Positions 1 through 6,663 of a stretch of 38,494 bases of DNA are shown piece after piece. Numbering within the stretch: the first letter of the stretch is position 1; every line of letters starts with the position of its first letter. A program made the translations under genes and the position numbers. The stretch covers positions 1 to 38,494 of the forward strand of contig JAEDDW010000013.1 in assembly GCA_016293645.1 (NCBI GenBank), in the 5' to 3' direction. The stretch is from Treponema sp. (GTDB taxonomy: Bacteria; Spirochaetota; Spirochaetia; Treponematales; Treponemataceae). The notes beneath the pieces are model-generated. The model saw nothing but the letters and a program-made list of their open reading frames with translations, was not told where the DNA came from and searched no databases.

Positions 1-13
1 AGATGAATCATAG

Positions 14-49
14 AAAAGGCTGTCTGGTTGATCCCGATGGCCTTTTTTT
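14..49 (+). terminator. Rho-independent terminator of an upstream gene
   Basis: An 11-bp stem (14-24 with 36-46, including two G-T wobbles) closes an 11-nt loop and runs into seven T residues (43-49). It probably ends a gene lying to the left of the window. The matching A-run on the 5' side could also let it work on the minus strand. Confidence 0.7.
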
Positions 50-600
50 GCGCTCGCTCAGCTAGTATGTTGAGAATCATCCAGGATCCCTGAGCGTAGT
101 CGAAGGGGCCATCACCGCAAGGCAACGGTCACAGGCATACTTCGACTTCGCTCAGCTAGCCTGTTGAGAATCGCCCAGGATCCCTGAGCGTAGTCGAAGG
201 GGCCATCACCGCAAAACAACGGTCACAGGCATACTTCGACTTCGCTCAGCAAGCCTGTCGTCCTGGTGTTCAAGAATTGCTACGCAATTCTTGGGGCGAA
301 AGTTAAATCGCTTCCATCTTCTAGTCCATCAAACGCTTTCGCCCAGGATCCCTGTTGAGAATCATCCAGGATCCCTGAGCGTAGTCGAAGAGGCCATCAC
401 CGCAAAGCAACGGTCACAGGCATACTTCGACTTCGCTCAGCAAGCCTGCGACTGCAAGTTCTGCTGCGAATCGCTCAGCAAGCCTGTGACTGCAAGTTCT
501 GCTGCGAATTGCTCAGCAAGCCTGTGACTGCAAGTTCTGCTGCGAATTGCTCAGCAAGCCTGGCCGCCAGCCGTTCAGCAGACTAGTGATGAGCCTATTG
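50..600. repeat. Gene-free REP-like and tandem repeat array
   Basis: No credible gene lies in these 550 bases. There are three copies of a unit of about 94 bp, starting at 68, 162 and 353. Each unit has a left arm CTGAGCGTAGTCGAAG and a right arm CTTCGACTTCGCTCAG, which are inverted copies of one another with a single mismatch, so each unit can fold into a long hairpin. A perfect 10-bp inverted repeat (271-280 with 284-293, 3-nt loop) lies between copies 2 and 3. A 38-bp tandem repeat follows at 435, 473 and 511, with a partial fourth copy at 549. The short reading frames here are translations of the repeat. Similar arms recur inside the V-ATPase operon at 5062-5244. Confidence 0.85.
435..562. 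repeat. 38-bp tandem repeat, three full copies plus a partial
   Basis: Copies begin at 435, 473 and 511, and a truncated copy begins at 549. The period is exactly 38 bp, with one or two substitutions between copies. Each copy starts GCTCAGCAAGCCTG, which is the right end of the larger REP-like unit, so the tandem array looks like an expansion from that unit's edge. There are no variable spacers, so it is not a CRISPR array. Confidence 0.85.
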
Positions 601-619
601 CAAGAACCTTCATTTTCAT

Positions 620-648
620 TTGACTAATCTTCTATAATTCTTTATTAT
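620..648 (+). promoter_or_regulatory. Sigma-70-type promoter of secG
   Basis: A -35 box TTGACT (620-625) is followed by a 17-bp spacer and a -10 box TATTAT (643-648). The predicted start near 655 gives a leader of about 34 nt before the secG ATG at 689. Confidence 0.65.
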
Positions 649-688
649 ATCAAAACTAATTTTTAAGCAATTATTTGTGGAGATAAAA

Positions 689-1045
689 ATGGGTGTTGTA
701 AAAACAATTTTGCTTGTTGCATTTGTAGTAGTATGTGTACTCGCAATTCTTCTTGTACTTGTTCAGAATGATGAAAGCAATGGAATGGGATCTGCATTTG
801 GTGGTGGAAGCTCTGCTGCTTTCGGTGCCCGCTCAGGCAGTGTCCTCAAGAAGACAACAGGTGTGCTGGTAGTTCTTTTCTTTGTCATCACTTTTGGTCT
901 TGGCTTTGTAAACAAGGCATCTGGCAAGGATGATCTTTCTGCAACTGCTGCAGAAGTTCAGGGCGAATCAAAGGCTGCAGAAACAGAATCAGGCAGCTGG
1001 CTTGAAACTGAACTTTCTGGTTCAACAGAGCAGTCAGTACAGTAA
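689..1045 (+). CDS. secG: Preprotein translocase subunit SecG
   Basis: SecG is a small inner-membrane partner of the SecYEG protein-export channel. The 118-residue product has two hydrophobic segments (about 3-24 and 54-75) separated by a Gly/Ser-rich loop, and an acidic hydrophilic C-terminal tail, which is the SecG layout. The motif LLVLVQNDESNGMGSAFGG after the first segment is typical of the family. A GTG at 677 is in frame but overlaps the ribosome site. The ATG at 689 follows GGAG (679-682) at a 6-nt spacing and is preferred. It has its own promoter at 620-648 and lies upstream of the EIIA/V-ATPase operon. Confidence 0.9.
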   Translation: MGVVKTILLVAFVVVCVLAILLVLVQNDESNGMGSAFGGGSSAAFGARSGSVLKKTTGVLVVLFFVITFGLGFVNKASGKDDLSATAAEVQGESKAAETESGSWLETELSGSTEQSVQ

Positions 1046-1260
1046 TCTTGATTTTCTGAAATCACAATAGGGTTGTTGGAAATCCTGGTTTCCGGTGGCA
1101 ACCTTGAAAATCGAGGAAATTGATTCCGGCTGTTGTCGGGAAATGTTTCTCACGGGCTTCTGTATGACTAGATGCCCATCTTTCAGATCAATGCGGGGTT
1201 TTTTGCTTCCATTTTCCGTGGATGGCTTAAGATTCCGCAATTTTTTTTGGAGCAATAATT
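1046..1260 (+). promoter_or_regulatory. Structured non-coding leader between secG and the EIIA gene
   Basis: There are 215 bases without a gene and without a clear promoter. Three imperfect hairpins follow each other: 1071-1103 (GGTTG/CAACC outside, GGAAA/TTTCC inside), 1124-1142 (TTCC/GGAA), and 1174-1198 (CCCAT against ATGCGGGG with a bulge). The last is followed by six T residues (1199-1204), so it could act as the secG terminator or as an attenuator for the following operon. I could not match this to a known RNA family. Confidence 0.35.
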
Positions 1261-1716
1261 ATGATTTTTAAAAGGATATTTTCGCCAAAGTGTGTTATAA
1301 TGGATATAGAAAGCGAAGAAAAGGATGAGCTTTTTGAAGAGCTTGCGCAGGCAATCTATTCGGCTAATCCTGACTTTGACCGCGAGGAAGCCCTTGCTTC
1401 AATCCGTGAAAGGGAAAGCAAAATGACCACGGGAATCATGCATTCAGTTGCGGTTCCCCATGGAACAAGCAAATCCGTGAAAGGGTGTGTCGGTGCCATA
1501 GGTATAAGCCGCAAAGGTATCGACTATGAGTCCCTTGATGGTGCACCTGTTCATTTTGTGTTCCTGATTGTGTGTGGAGAAGGCGAGGATGAACTTCACC
1601 TTGAAGTGCTTAAGGATCTGGCTGTTGTCCTGCAGGATAAAGATTTTATTCCCCGGCTGCAGCAACTTGAGACTCCACAGGAAGTTTGCGAATTCCTCTG
1701 CAGGGCGGAAGAATAG
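1261..1716 (+). CDS. ptsN: PTS EIIA domain protein (fructose/nitrogen type, PtsN-like)
   Basis: A single-domain, 151-residue protein of the PTS EIIA fructose/mannitol/nitrogen family, a cytoplasmic protein phosphorylated on His by HPr-type proteins. The active histidine is H67 in the motif VAVPHGTS, preceded by the usual RESKMTTGI segment. No EIIB or EIIC gene is adjacent, so a regulatory (EIIANtr-like) role is more likely than sugar transport (inference). The ATG at 1261 is preceded by GGAG (1249-1252) at 8 nt. Only 24 bp separate it from the V-ATPase subunit H gene, so it is probably the first gene of that operon. It is a paralogue of the EIIA domain in the fusion protein at 19674-20318. 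Confidence 0.88.
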   Translation: MIFKRIFSPKCVIMDIESEEKDELFEELAQAIYSANPDFDREEALASIRERESKMTTGIMHSVAVPHGTSKSVKGCVGAIGISRKGIDYESLDGAPVHFVFLIVCGEGEDELHLEVLKDLAVVLQDKDFIPRLQQLETPQEVCEFLCRAEE

Positions 1717-1740
1717 ATTTCGTAGAAATGGAGCATAAAT

Positions 1741-2049
1741 ATGGCAGCGGAAGAAATTGATGTAATTAAGCATCTTCTTGAGATTGAACGTGAGGCGGCG
1801 GACAAGCTGCTTGAAGTACAGAAAAAGGCAGATGAAAAGATTGCTGAAGCAAGAAGTTCCGCAGATGCCAGATTCCATGAACGTTATGGTTCCATTGTAA
1901 AGTCTCTGGAAAGCGAAGAAAATTCCGCCAGGGAAAAGATCTCCCAGGATCATCTGTCAGAAGTGGAAGGATACAAGGATTCTTTGAACGGTACAAACAA
2001 GAATTTCGAAATCTTTGAATCCCTTATGGATAGACTTCTTTTCGAGTAG
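1741..2049 (+). CDS. V-type ATP synthase subunit G/H-like peripheral stalk protein
   Basis: A 102-residue, highly charged and almost entirely helical protein with heptad-like spacing of Leu/Ile and many Glu/Lys/Ala residues (about 5-75), ending in a short hydrophobic tail. Low sequence conservation prevents identification by motif. Its size, coiled-coil character and position directly before subunits C and I match the G/H (NtpF) stalk subunit that pairs with subunit E in V/A-type ATPases. The function is inferred mainly from context. Confidence 0.75.
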   Translation: MAAEEIDVIKHLLEIEREAADKLLEVQKKADEKIAEARSSADARFHERYGSIVKSLESEENSAREKISQDHLSEVEGYKDSLNGTNKNFEIFESLMDRLLFE

Positions 2050-2057
2050 GAATTCAT

Positions 2058-3089
2058 ATGGCAATGGATACTTCTGCAGCGGATTCCTACGTTTACGCAA
2101 AAGCCAGCGGCATGCTGGCAAAATCCCATGTGGGTGAACGCGCAAGGATTCTCTTTTCTTTCAATACACTACAGGAATTGTGGTCTCATCTATTCAAGAA
2201 GGAAGTTCCCCTTGTGCCTGAAACTCTTCTTGCCCAGGCTCTTGAGCAGGAAGCATTCGATGACTTTGTCCTTCAGTATAAAAAACTGATAGAAAACTAT
2301 TCAAAGCCTAAGGAAATCCTTCTTTCGCTTCTTCATGGCTATGACTATGAAAATCTCAAAGATATTGCTGCGGCCTTGTCCCTTGGTGAAAAAAAATTAC
2401 CTCAGATTCAGAAGGTCTATCCTTTCAACATAATCAACTATGATAAGTGGCCTGACCTTAAGCAGATGACGGCGGAAGGTCCACTTGCCTGGTATGATGA
2501 AGTTCCGTCTGTAAAAGACCTTCACCTTGTAAACCACAAGATCGACAGCCAGAATGTGATTGAGCTTTGGAATGCATTGAAGAAAACCGAATCATCGTGC
2601 AGAAAGGCCCTTACCGATCTTTTCGCTGAGAAACTGAGCCTCGACAATTTTGTCTGGTCAATCAGACTTCGCCTTTATTACGGAATGGAAAGGGAACAGA
2701 TTGTTCCGCTTCTTGCATATACGTCGGAAGAAAAAAGCGAGCGTGATGTCATTGTTCAGGATGCGCTCAAGTCTCTGGACTGGGCTCTTGATGACTTTGA
2801 CAGCTGGAAAAAATCCAGGTTCAGTAAGCTGCTTAACCTTCATGAAGATGGTGTTGTGTGGTCTGTTGATCCTGTCTGGATTTCAAACGCCTACAAGGCA
2901 GTTCATGTCGAAAAGGCAAGAAGGCTGTTCCATCAGCATCCATTTACCAGTTGCCCCATGGTGTGCTGGTTCATAATCAAGCAGAATGAACTTGACAATA
3001 TAAGGACTGCGTCTGAAAGCCTGAGGTTGAACATTGATTCCCAGCAGGCTATGAAGATTGTCGGAATCGCGGAGGTAAACAATGGCTAG
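2058..3089 (+). CDS. atpC: V-type ATP synthase subunit C (AC39/d family)
   Basis: This subunit is the funnel-shaped connector between the central rotor stalk and the membrane c-ring. The 343-residue all-helical product starts with the family signature YVYAKASGMLAKS, and its length is typical. The ATG at 2058 follows an AGG-type site overlapping the preceding stop codon. Eight bases at the 3' end overlap the start of subunit I, which supports translational coupling. Confidence 0.88.
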   Translation: MAMDTSAADSYVYAKASGMLAKSHVGERARILFSFNTLQELWSHLFKKEVPLVPETLLAQALEQEAFDDFVLQYKKLIENYSKPKEILLSLLHGYDYENLKDIAAALSLGEKKLPQIQKVYPFNIINYDKWPDLKQMTAEGPLAWYDEVPSVKDLHLVNHKIDSQNVIELWNALKKTESSCRKALTDLFAEKLSLDNFVWSIRLRLYYGMEREQIVPLLAYTSEEKSERDVIVQDALKSLDWALDDFDSWKKSRFSKLLNLHEDGVVWSVDPVWISNAYKAVHVEKARRLFHQHPFTSCPMVCWFIIKQNELDNIRTASESLRLNIDSQQAMKIVGIAEVNNG

Positions 3090-5055
3090 AACAACAGCTA
3101 TGCGTCTGGTGGAACTTATGATTCTCCGCCAGGATATACATAATGTTTTGAAATACCTTGGAGAGTTCGGGGACTTTCAGTTTCAGCAGGATTTTTCTTT
3201 GTCTTCGGATTCAAAGATGGAAAACCCGGATCAGGTGGTTTTTGAGAAACTTCAGAAAGCCAGGGTTGACCTTGAGCTGGAAGATCTTGACGGCTACAAA
3301 GGTAAGGTGAATCTTCCGGAAGAAAAGGATCTGGAATCTGTTGAGAACATCTGCTCAAAGACGGAAGCTATCCATCAGAGCGAACTTAATGCCGCAGAGG
3401 AATCCAAGCGTGCCTCGTCAGAATACAATGAGGCTCTTGCTTTCTCAAATCTGCAGGTTTCGTATTCAGAACTCGAATCCCTGTCTTTCCTCACCCTCAG
3501 AATCGGAAAAATTGATCCTGAGAAATTCGACGAGCTCAAGAGAAGGGTTGGACTGCGTGCCTCTGTTGTTGCTCTTGGTGATGACAGATCAAGAATCCTT
3601 GCCGCATGTTCAAAAAAGGCCCGCTTTGCCGTAGATGGTGAGCTCAAGGAATGTGGTTTCGTTGAACTTGAGATCCCAAAGGACTTTAAGGGAATTCCTC
3701 AGGATACTCTTGATAACCTTAAAAGGAATTCCGAAGAAGCAAAAAAAGCCCTTGAGGAAATTCAGACTGAACGCAGAAACTTTGCCCAGACGCACAAAGA
3801 TGAACTTTACAGACTTCTGCAGTGCTATTCCGTTTCAAAGCAGATTGTGGAAGTCGAGAACAACCTTGAGTCCACTGAATATGTCTACAGAATCACGGGC
3901 TGGATTCCGGCCTATGAGACAAGGCAGGTCTCAAAGGATCTTGATGAGCTTACAAAAAGCCGTGCTGCCTTGAGGGAATACATGCCTGATGAAGTTTCCT
4001 CGGTAATATCAGGTGAAGAAAAAGTTCCGGTTCAGGTAAAGCATGGTGCCGTCGTAAAGAATTTTGAGCGCATGATTTTCAGCTATGGTTCTCCTCTCTA
4101 TGGAACTATTGATCCGACTCCCTTTGTCGCTGTTTTCTTTACCGTGCTTTTCGGAATCATGTTCGGCGATGCGGGCCAGGGACTTTGTTTCCTTCTTGTC
4201 GGTATCCTCTGCTGCCTCAAAAAAATGAAGATTTCAGGATGGGAGAAATTCGGTCCTGTCCTTTGCTGTATTGGTGTAAGTTCAACAATAATGGGACTTC
4301 TGACCGGTGAGTTTTTTGCCAACGAAACAATACTTGAACCTTTTGCCATGTGGGTGACTGGACTCTTTGGCCAGCCACATGCACCGATCCTCCACATGAT
4401 GCCTTCAAGCGATCCTCATTCGATTACACGCATGTTCATGTTCTTTGGATTTACCATCGGTGTTGGTTTCCTCATCAATTCATGCGGTCTTGTCATCAAC
4501 ATCATCAATCAGCTTTCACTTAAAAGATGGGGCAAGGCTCTGTTCGGTAAAACTGGTATCTCGGGAGCTGTGTTCTTCTGGTATGTTGTTGCCTTTGCGC
4601 TCCGTGTTGCGTTCTTCAAGCATGCGCCTTCCGTTGTTGATTTTGCCATCATCATCGGTACGCTTCTGATCTCTGCTTTTGGTGAACCTCTTGAGCGTCT
4701 CATGGAAGGGGAACATCCTGTTCTTGAAAACGGACTTCTTTCAGCTGTCATTGCCGCTGTGGTTGAAATAATCGAGATTGTTTCTTCTTACCTATCAAAT
4801 ACTGTCAGCTTTGTCCGTGTCGGAGCCTTTGCTCTTGCACATGCTGTTCTTGGATACATCATCAACTCGCTTGTTGAGATTACGCCTGGAGCAGGAGGAC
4901 TTGCCGTTGCCGTTGTCGGAAACGCGATTGTCGTGGTTCTTGAAGGCATGATTGTTGCCATCCAGGTTGTGCGTCTGCAGTACTATGAGTTCTTCTCAAA
5001 GTTCTTCAGCGAAACTGGTCGTGAATTCAAGCCGTACAGATTTGAATATAAGTAA
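3082..5055 (+). CDS. atpI: V-type ATP synthase subunit I (a-subunit)
   Basis: The 657-residue membrane stator subunit that forms the ion half-channels against the c-ring. The N-terminal half (about 1-330) is a cytoplasmic coiled-coil region. The C-terminal half carries about seven or eight membrane segments, starting after SYGSPLYGTIDPTPF and including the family motif FGIMFGDAGQG. The essential arginine is probably R579 in VSFVRVGAFALAHA, and the conserved end motif RLQYYEFFSKFF is present. The start is fixed by GGAGG at 3070-3074 inside the subunit C gene. A repeat cluster begins directly after the stop codon. Confidence 0.95.
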   Translation: MARTTAMRLVELMILRQDIHNVLKYLGEFGDFQFQQDFSLSSDSKMENPDQVVFEKLQKARVDLELEDLDGYKGKVNLPEEKDLESVENICSKTEAIHQSELNAAEESKRASSEYNEALAFSNLQVSYSELESLSFLTLRIGKIDPEKFDELKRRVGLRASVVALGDDRSRILAACSKKARFAVDGELKECGFVELEIPKDFKGIPQDTLDNLKRNSEEAKKALEEIQTERRNFAQTHKDELYRLLQCYSVSKQIVEVENNLESTEYVYRITGWIPAYETRQVSKDLDELTKSRAALREYMPDEVSSVISGEEKVPVQVKHGAVVKNFERMIFSYGSPLYGTIDPTPFVAVFFTVLFGIMFGDAGQGLCFLLVGILCCLKKMKISGWEKFGPVLCCIGVSSTIMGLLTGEFFANETILEPFAMWVTGLFGQPHAPILHMMPSSDPHSITRMFMFFGFTIGVGFLINSCGLVINIINQLSLKRWGKALFGKTGISGAVFFWYVVAFALRVAFFKHAPSVVDFAIIIGTLLISAFGEPLERLMEGEHPVLENGLLSAVIAAVVEIIEIVSSYLSNTVSFVRVGAFALAHAVLGYIINSLVEITPGAGGLAVAVVGNAIVVVLEGMIVAIQVVRLQYYEFFSKFFSETGREFKPYRFEYK

Positions 5056-5061
5056 ATAAAA

Positions 5062-5244
5062 GGATCCCTGAGTGGTCCCTGAGTGATCCCTGAGTGATCC
5101 CTGAGCGGTCCCTGAGCGCAGTCGAAGGGCGAAGTCGAAGGGCGAAGTCGAAGGGCGAAGTCGAAGGGTCCGTAAAAACATAAGGGTATTGGATATATTA
5201 GTAAATAAAAGGATCCCTGAGCGCAGTCGAAGGGTCCGTAAAAA
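5062..5244. repeat. REP-like repeat cluster with 11-bp and 13-bp expansions, inside the operon
   Basis: The motif CCCTGAG(T/C)G occurs five times at an exact 11-bp period (5066, 5077, 5088, 5099, 5110). The motif GTCGAAGGG then occurs four times at an exact 13-bp period (5121, 5134, 5147, 5160). A short unexpanded copy of the same element sits at 5211-5234. The flanks AGTAAATAAAAGGATCCCTGAG (5051 and 5200) and GTCGAAGGGTCCGTAAAAA (5160 and 5226) are also duplicated, and the first of these includes the atpI stop codon. The arms match those of the array at 50-600. Confidence 0.9.
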
Positions 5245-5245
5245 A

Positions 5246-5280
5246 CTTCAGGCACTTCGACAGACTCGGAAATCCTGAAG
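5246..5280 (+). promoter_or_regulatory. Hairpin just upstream of atpK
   Basis: CTTCAGG (5246-5252) pairs perfectly with CCTGAAG (5274-5280) around a 21-nt loop. It ends 15 bases before the atpK start and is not followed by a T-run, so it is not a terminator. It may protect a processed atpK mRNA end or tune its translation (inference). Confidence 0.5.
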
Positions 5281-5295
5281 ATATAGGAGTATTTT

Positions 5296-5610
5296 ATGAA
5301 CAAGAAATTTATCACTGTTTTGACAACAATGATGGTCATGGGAGCTGCATGTCTTTTTGCTGAAGATGCAGAAAAGGCTCAGGCTGCTGCAAGCGGAATC
5401 GGTGGAGCAATCAAGTACATTGCTGCTGCCATCGCTGTTGGTATCGCATGTATCGGTGGTGGTGCAGCTGTAGGTAAGATTGGTAGCGCAGCTATGGGTG
5501 CAATGGCAGAGAATGCTGAACTTTCAGGAAAGGCTCTTCCTTTCGTTGGTCTTGCTGAAGGTATCTGTCTCTGGGGCTTCCTTGTAGCTCTTTTCATCAT
5601 CATCATGTAG
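5296..5610 (+). CDS. atpK: V-type ATP synthase subunit K (c-ring proteolipid)
   Basis: The ion-carrying proteolipid that oligomerises into the rotor ring. The 104-residue product has a cleavable-signal-like start (1-22, ending CLFAED) and then a single two-helix hairpin (about 36-66 and 80-104) with the Gly/Ala-rich motif GIGGAIKY. The ion-binding carboxylate is E88 in VGLAEGICLWGF. It is thus the short, single-hairpin type with a signal peptide, as in Thermus, rather than the four-helix type of Enterococcus. The ATG at 5296 follows AGGAG (5285-5289). Hairpins flank the gene on both sides, fitting a subunit needed in excess. Confidence 0.93.
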   Translation: MNKKFITVLTTMMVMGAACLFAEDAEKAQAAASGIGGAIKYIAAAIAVGIACIGGGAAVGKIGSAAMGAMAENAELSGKALPFVGLAEGICLWGFLVALFIIIM

Positions 5611-5612
5611 GA

Positions 5613-5642
5613 AATGAAATTGCCCTTCGTGGCAATTTCATT
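5613..5642 (+). promoter_or_regulatory. Strong 12-bp hairpin immediately after atpK
   Basis: Bases 5613-5624 pair perfectly with 5631-5642 around the loop CTTCGT. It begins two bases after the atpK stop codon. The downstream T content is moderate and not a clean T-run, and the operon clearly continues, so it is more likely an mRNA-stabilising or partial-termination element than a full terminator. Confidence 0.7.
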
Positions 5643-5694
5643 CACTTGATATTATTTTCTCCAATACATGCCTTCCATGGCATGGCAGGAAATT

Positions 5695-6030
5695 ATGAAC
5701 TATTTTGTTATAGGCGAGCGGGAACTTGTTCTTGGATTCAACCTTGCTGGTGTCCAGGGACAGGCCGTCTCAAACAGACAGGATGCATTGGACTCATTCA
5801 ACCTGCATACAGGTCAGGTAAGTTCTGTGCGTGCTGCTGTTGAATCAGAAAGACCTGATATTCTCATTTTGACGGAAGATGTTGCTGATATGCTTTCGGC
5901 TGAAGTGCAGTCGTGGCAGATGAAAGGCAAATCTCCATTGATAGTGGAAATTCCAGGGCTTAACGGACACATCCCGGGAAGAAAAACACTTACAGATTCA
6001 ATTCGTGAAGCTGTTGGAATCAACGTTTAG
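5695..6030 (+). CDS. atpF: V-type ATP synthase subunit F
   Basis: A 111-residue central-stalk subunit. The start is set at the ATG at 5695, preceded by AGGA, because the family N-terminus is a short strand followed by a variable loop. Here it reads MNYFVIGERELVLGFNLAGV, matching that pattern. An in-frame ATG at 5668 would add nine unconserved residues. The Rossmann-like alternation ILILTEDVAD and the conserved segment LIVEIPG near residue 85 support the family. It lies between K and E, as expected for this operon type. Confidence 0.88.
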   Translation: MNYFVIGERELVLGFNLAGVQGQAVSNRQDALDSFNLHTGQVSSVRAAVESERPDILILTEDVADMLSAEVQSWQMKGKSPLIVEIPGLNGHIPGRKTLTDSIREAVGINV

Positions 6031-6039
6031 GAATTTATT

Positions 6040-6663
6040 ATGGAAGAATTACGTTCTACTGACATATTGGATAAGGAAATCCGTGAAGACAGCCAGAAGA
6101 AAGCGGATAAAATTCTTGCCAAGGCAGAGGAAACTGCCAGAGCTCTTTTGAATGATGTCGATTCACGCATTTCAAAAGCAGAGGAAGACGCAAGAAAGGC
6201 CTCGGAAGACCGTCTTGATATTTTTAGAAGGAATGTGAACGCTTCCCTTCCTCTTGAAAAGCAGAGATGCCTTGTTTCGTACATCAACGATTCTGTTGTT
6301 GATGCGATAAAAAAATATTTTGAAAATGCAGATTCCTCAAAGAAGGAACAGATCATAGAAAAACTTCTCAAAAAAGCCAAATCCGTTACGGGAGATTCCC
6401 GAGTGAATGCTCTTGCATGCGGAAGCCTTTCTACCGGGGAAGCGGAGAAAATACTGAAGGCTGTGTATGGTTCCGCCTGTACTGGTGTTTCCAAGCAGAA
6501 GAACAGCGATGAAAATGACGTATTCTCATACGGAATTATACTTTCAACTGAAGATGGCAAGATTACCTGCCGTCTTACTATTGAAGAAAAAATAAATGAA
6601 TTGCTCAGCCAGAATCGTGAGCAGCTTGCTCTTGGTCTTTTTGGCGGGAGGTTGCCTGAATGA
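6040..6663 (+). CDS. atpE: V-type ATP synthase subunit E
   Basis: A 207-residue peripheral stalk subunit. The N-terminal half (about 1-75) is a long charged helix able to pair with the G/H subunit encoded at 1741-2049. The C-terminal half is a mixed alpha/beta globular domain that caps the catalytic head. The ATG at 6040 follows AGGA. The last four bases overlap the subunit A start (ATGA at 6660-6663), which implies coupled translation. Confidence 0.88.
   Translation: MEELRSTDILDKEIREDSQKKADKILAKAEETARALLNDVDSRISKAEEDARKASEDRLDIFRRNVNASLPLEKQRCLVSYINDSVVDAIKKYFENADSSKKEQIIEKLLKKAKSVTGDSRVNALACGSLSTGEAEKILKAVYGSACTGVSKQKNSDENDVFSYGIILSTEDGKITCRLTIEEKINELLSQNREQLALGLFGGRLPE

Noticed and set aside
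291..527. Open frame of 78 codons in the repeat array
   Set aside because: It runs through the REP-like and 38-bp repeats, has no ribosome site, and its peptide is a translation of the repeat.
435..562. CRISPR-like regular repeats
   Set aside because: The 38-bp units are directly adjacent, with no variable spacers, and no cas genes are present.
1034..1255. Minus-strand frame in the secG-EIIA gap
   Set aside because: It covers the hairpin-rich leader, has no ribosome site, and shows no protein-like composition.
5613..5642. Hairpin after atpK as a full terminator
   Set aside because: The operon continues with F-E-A-B-D without another promoter in view, and no clean T-run follows the stem.
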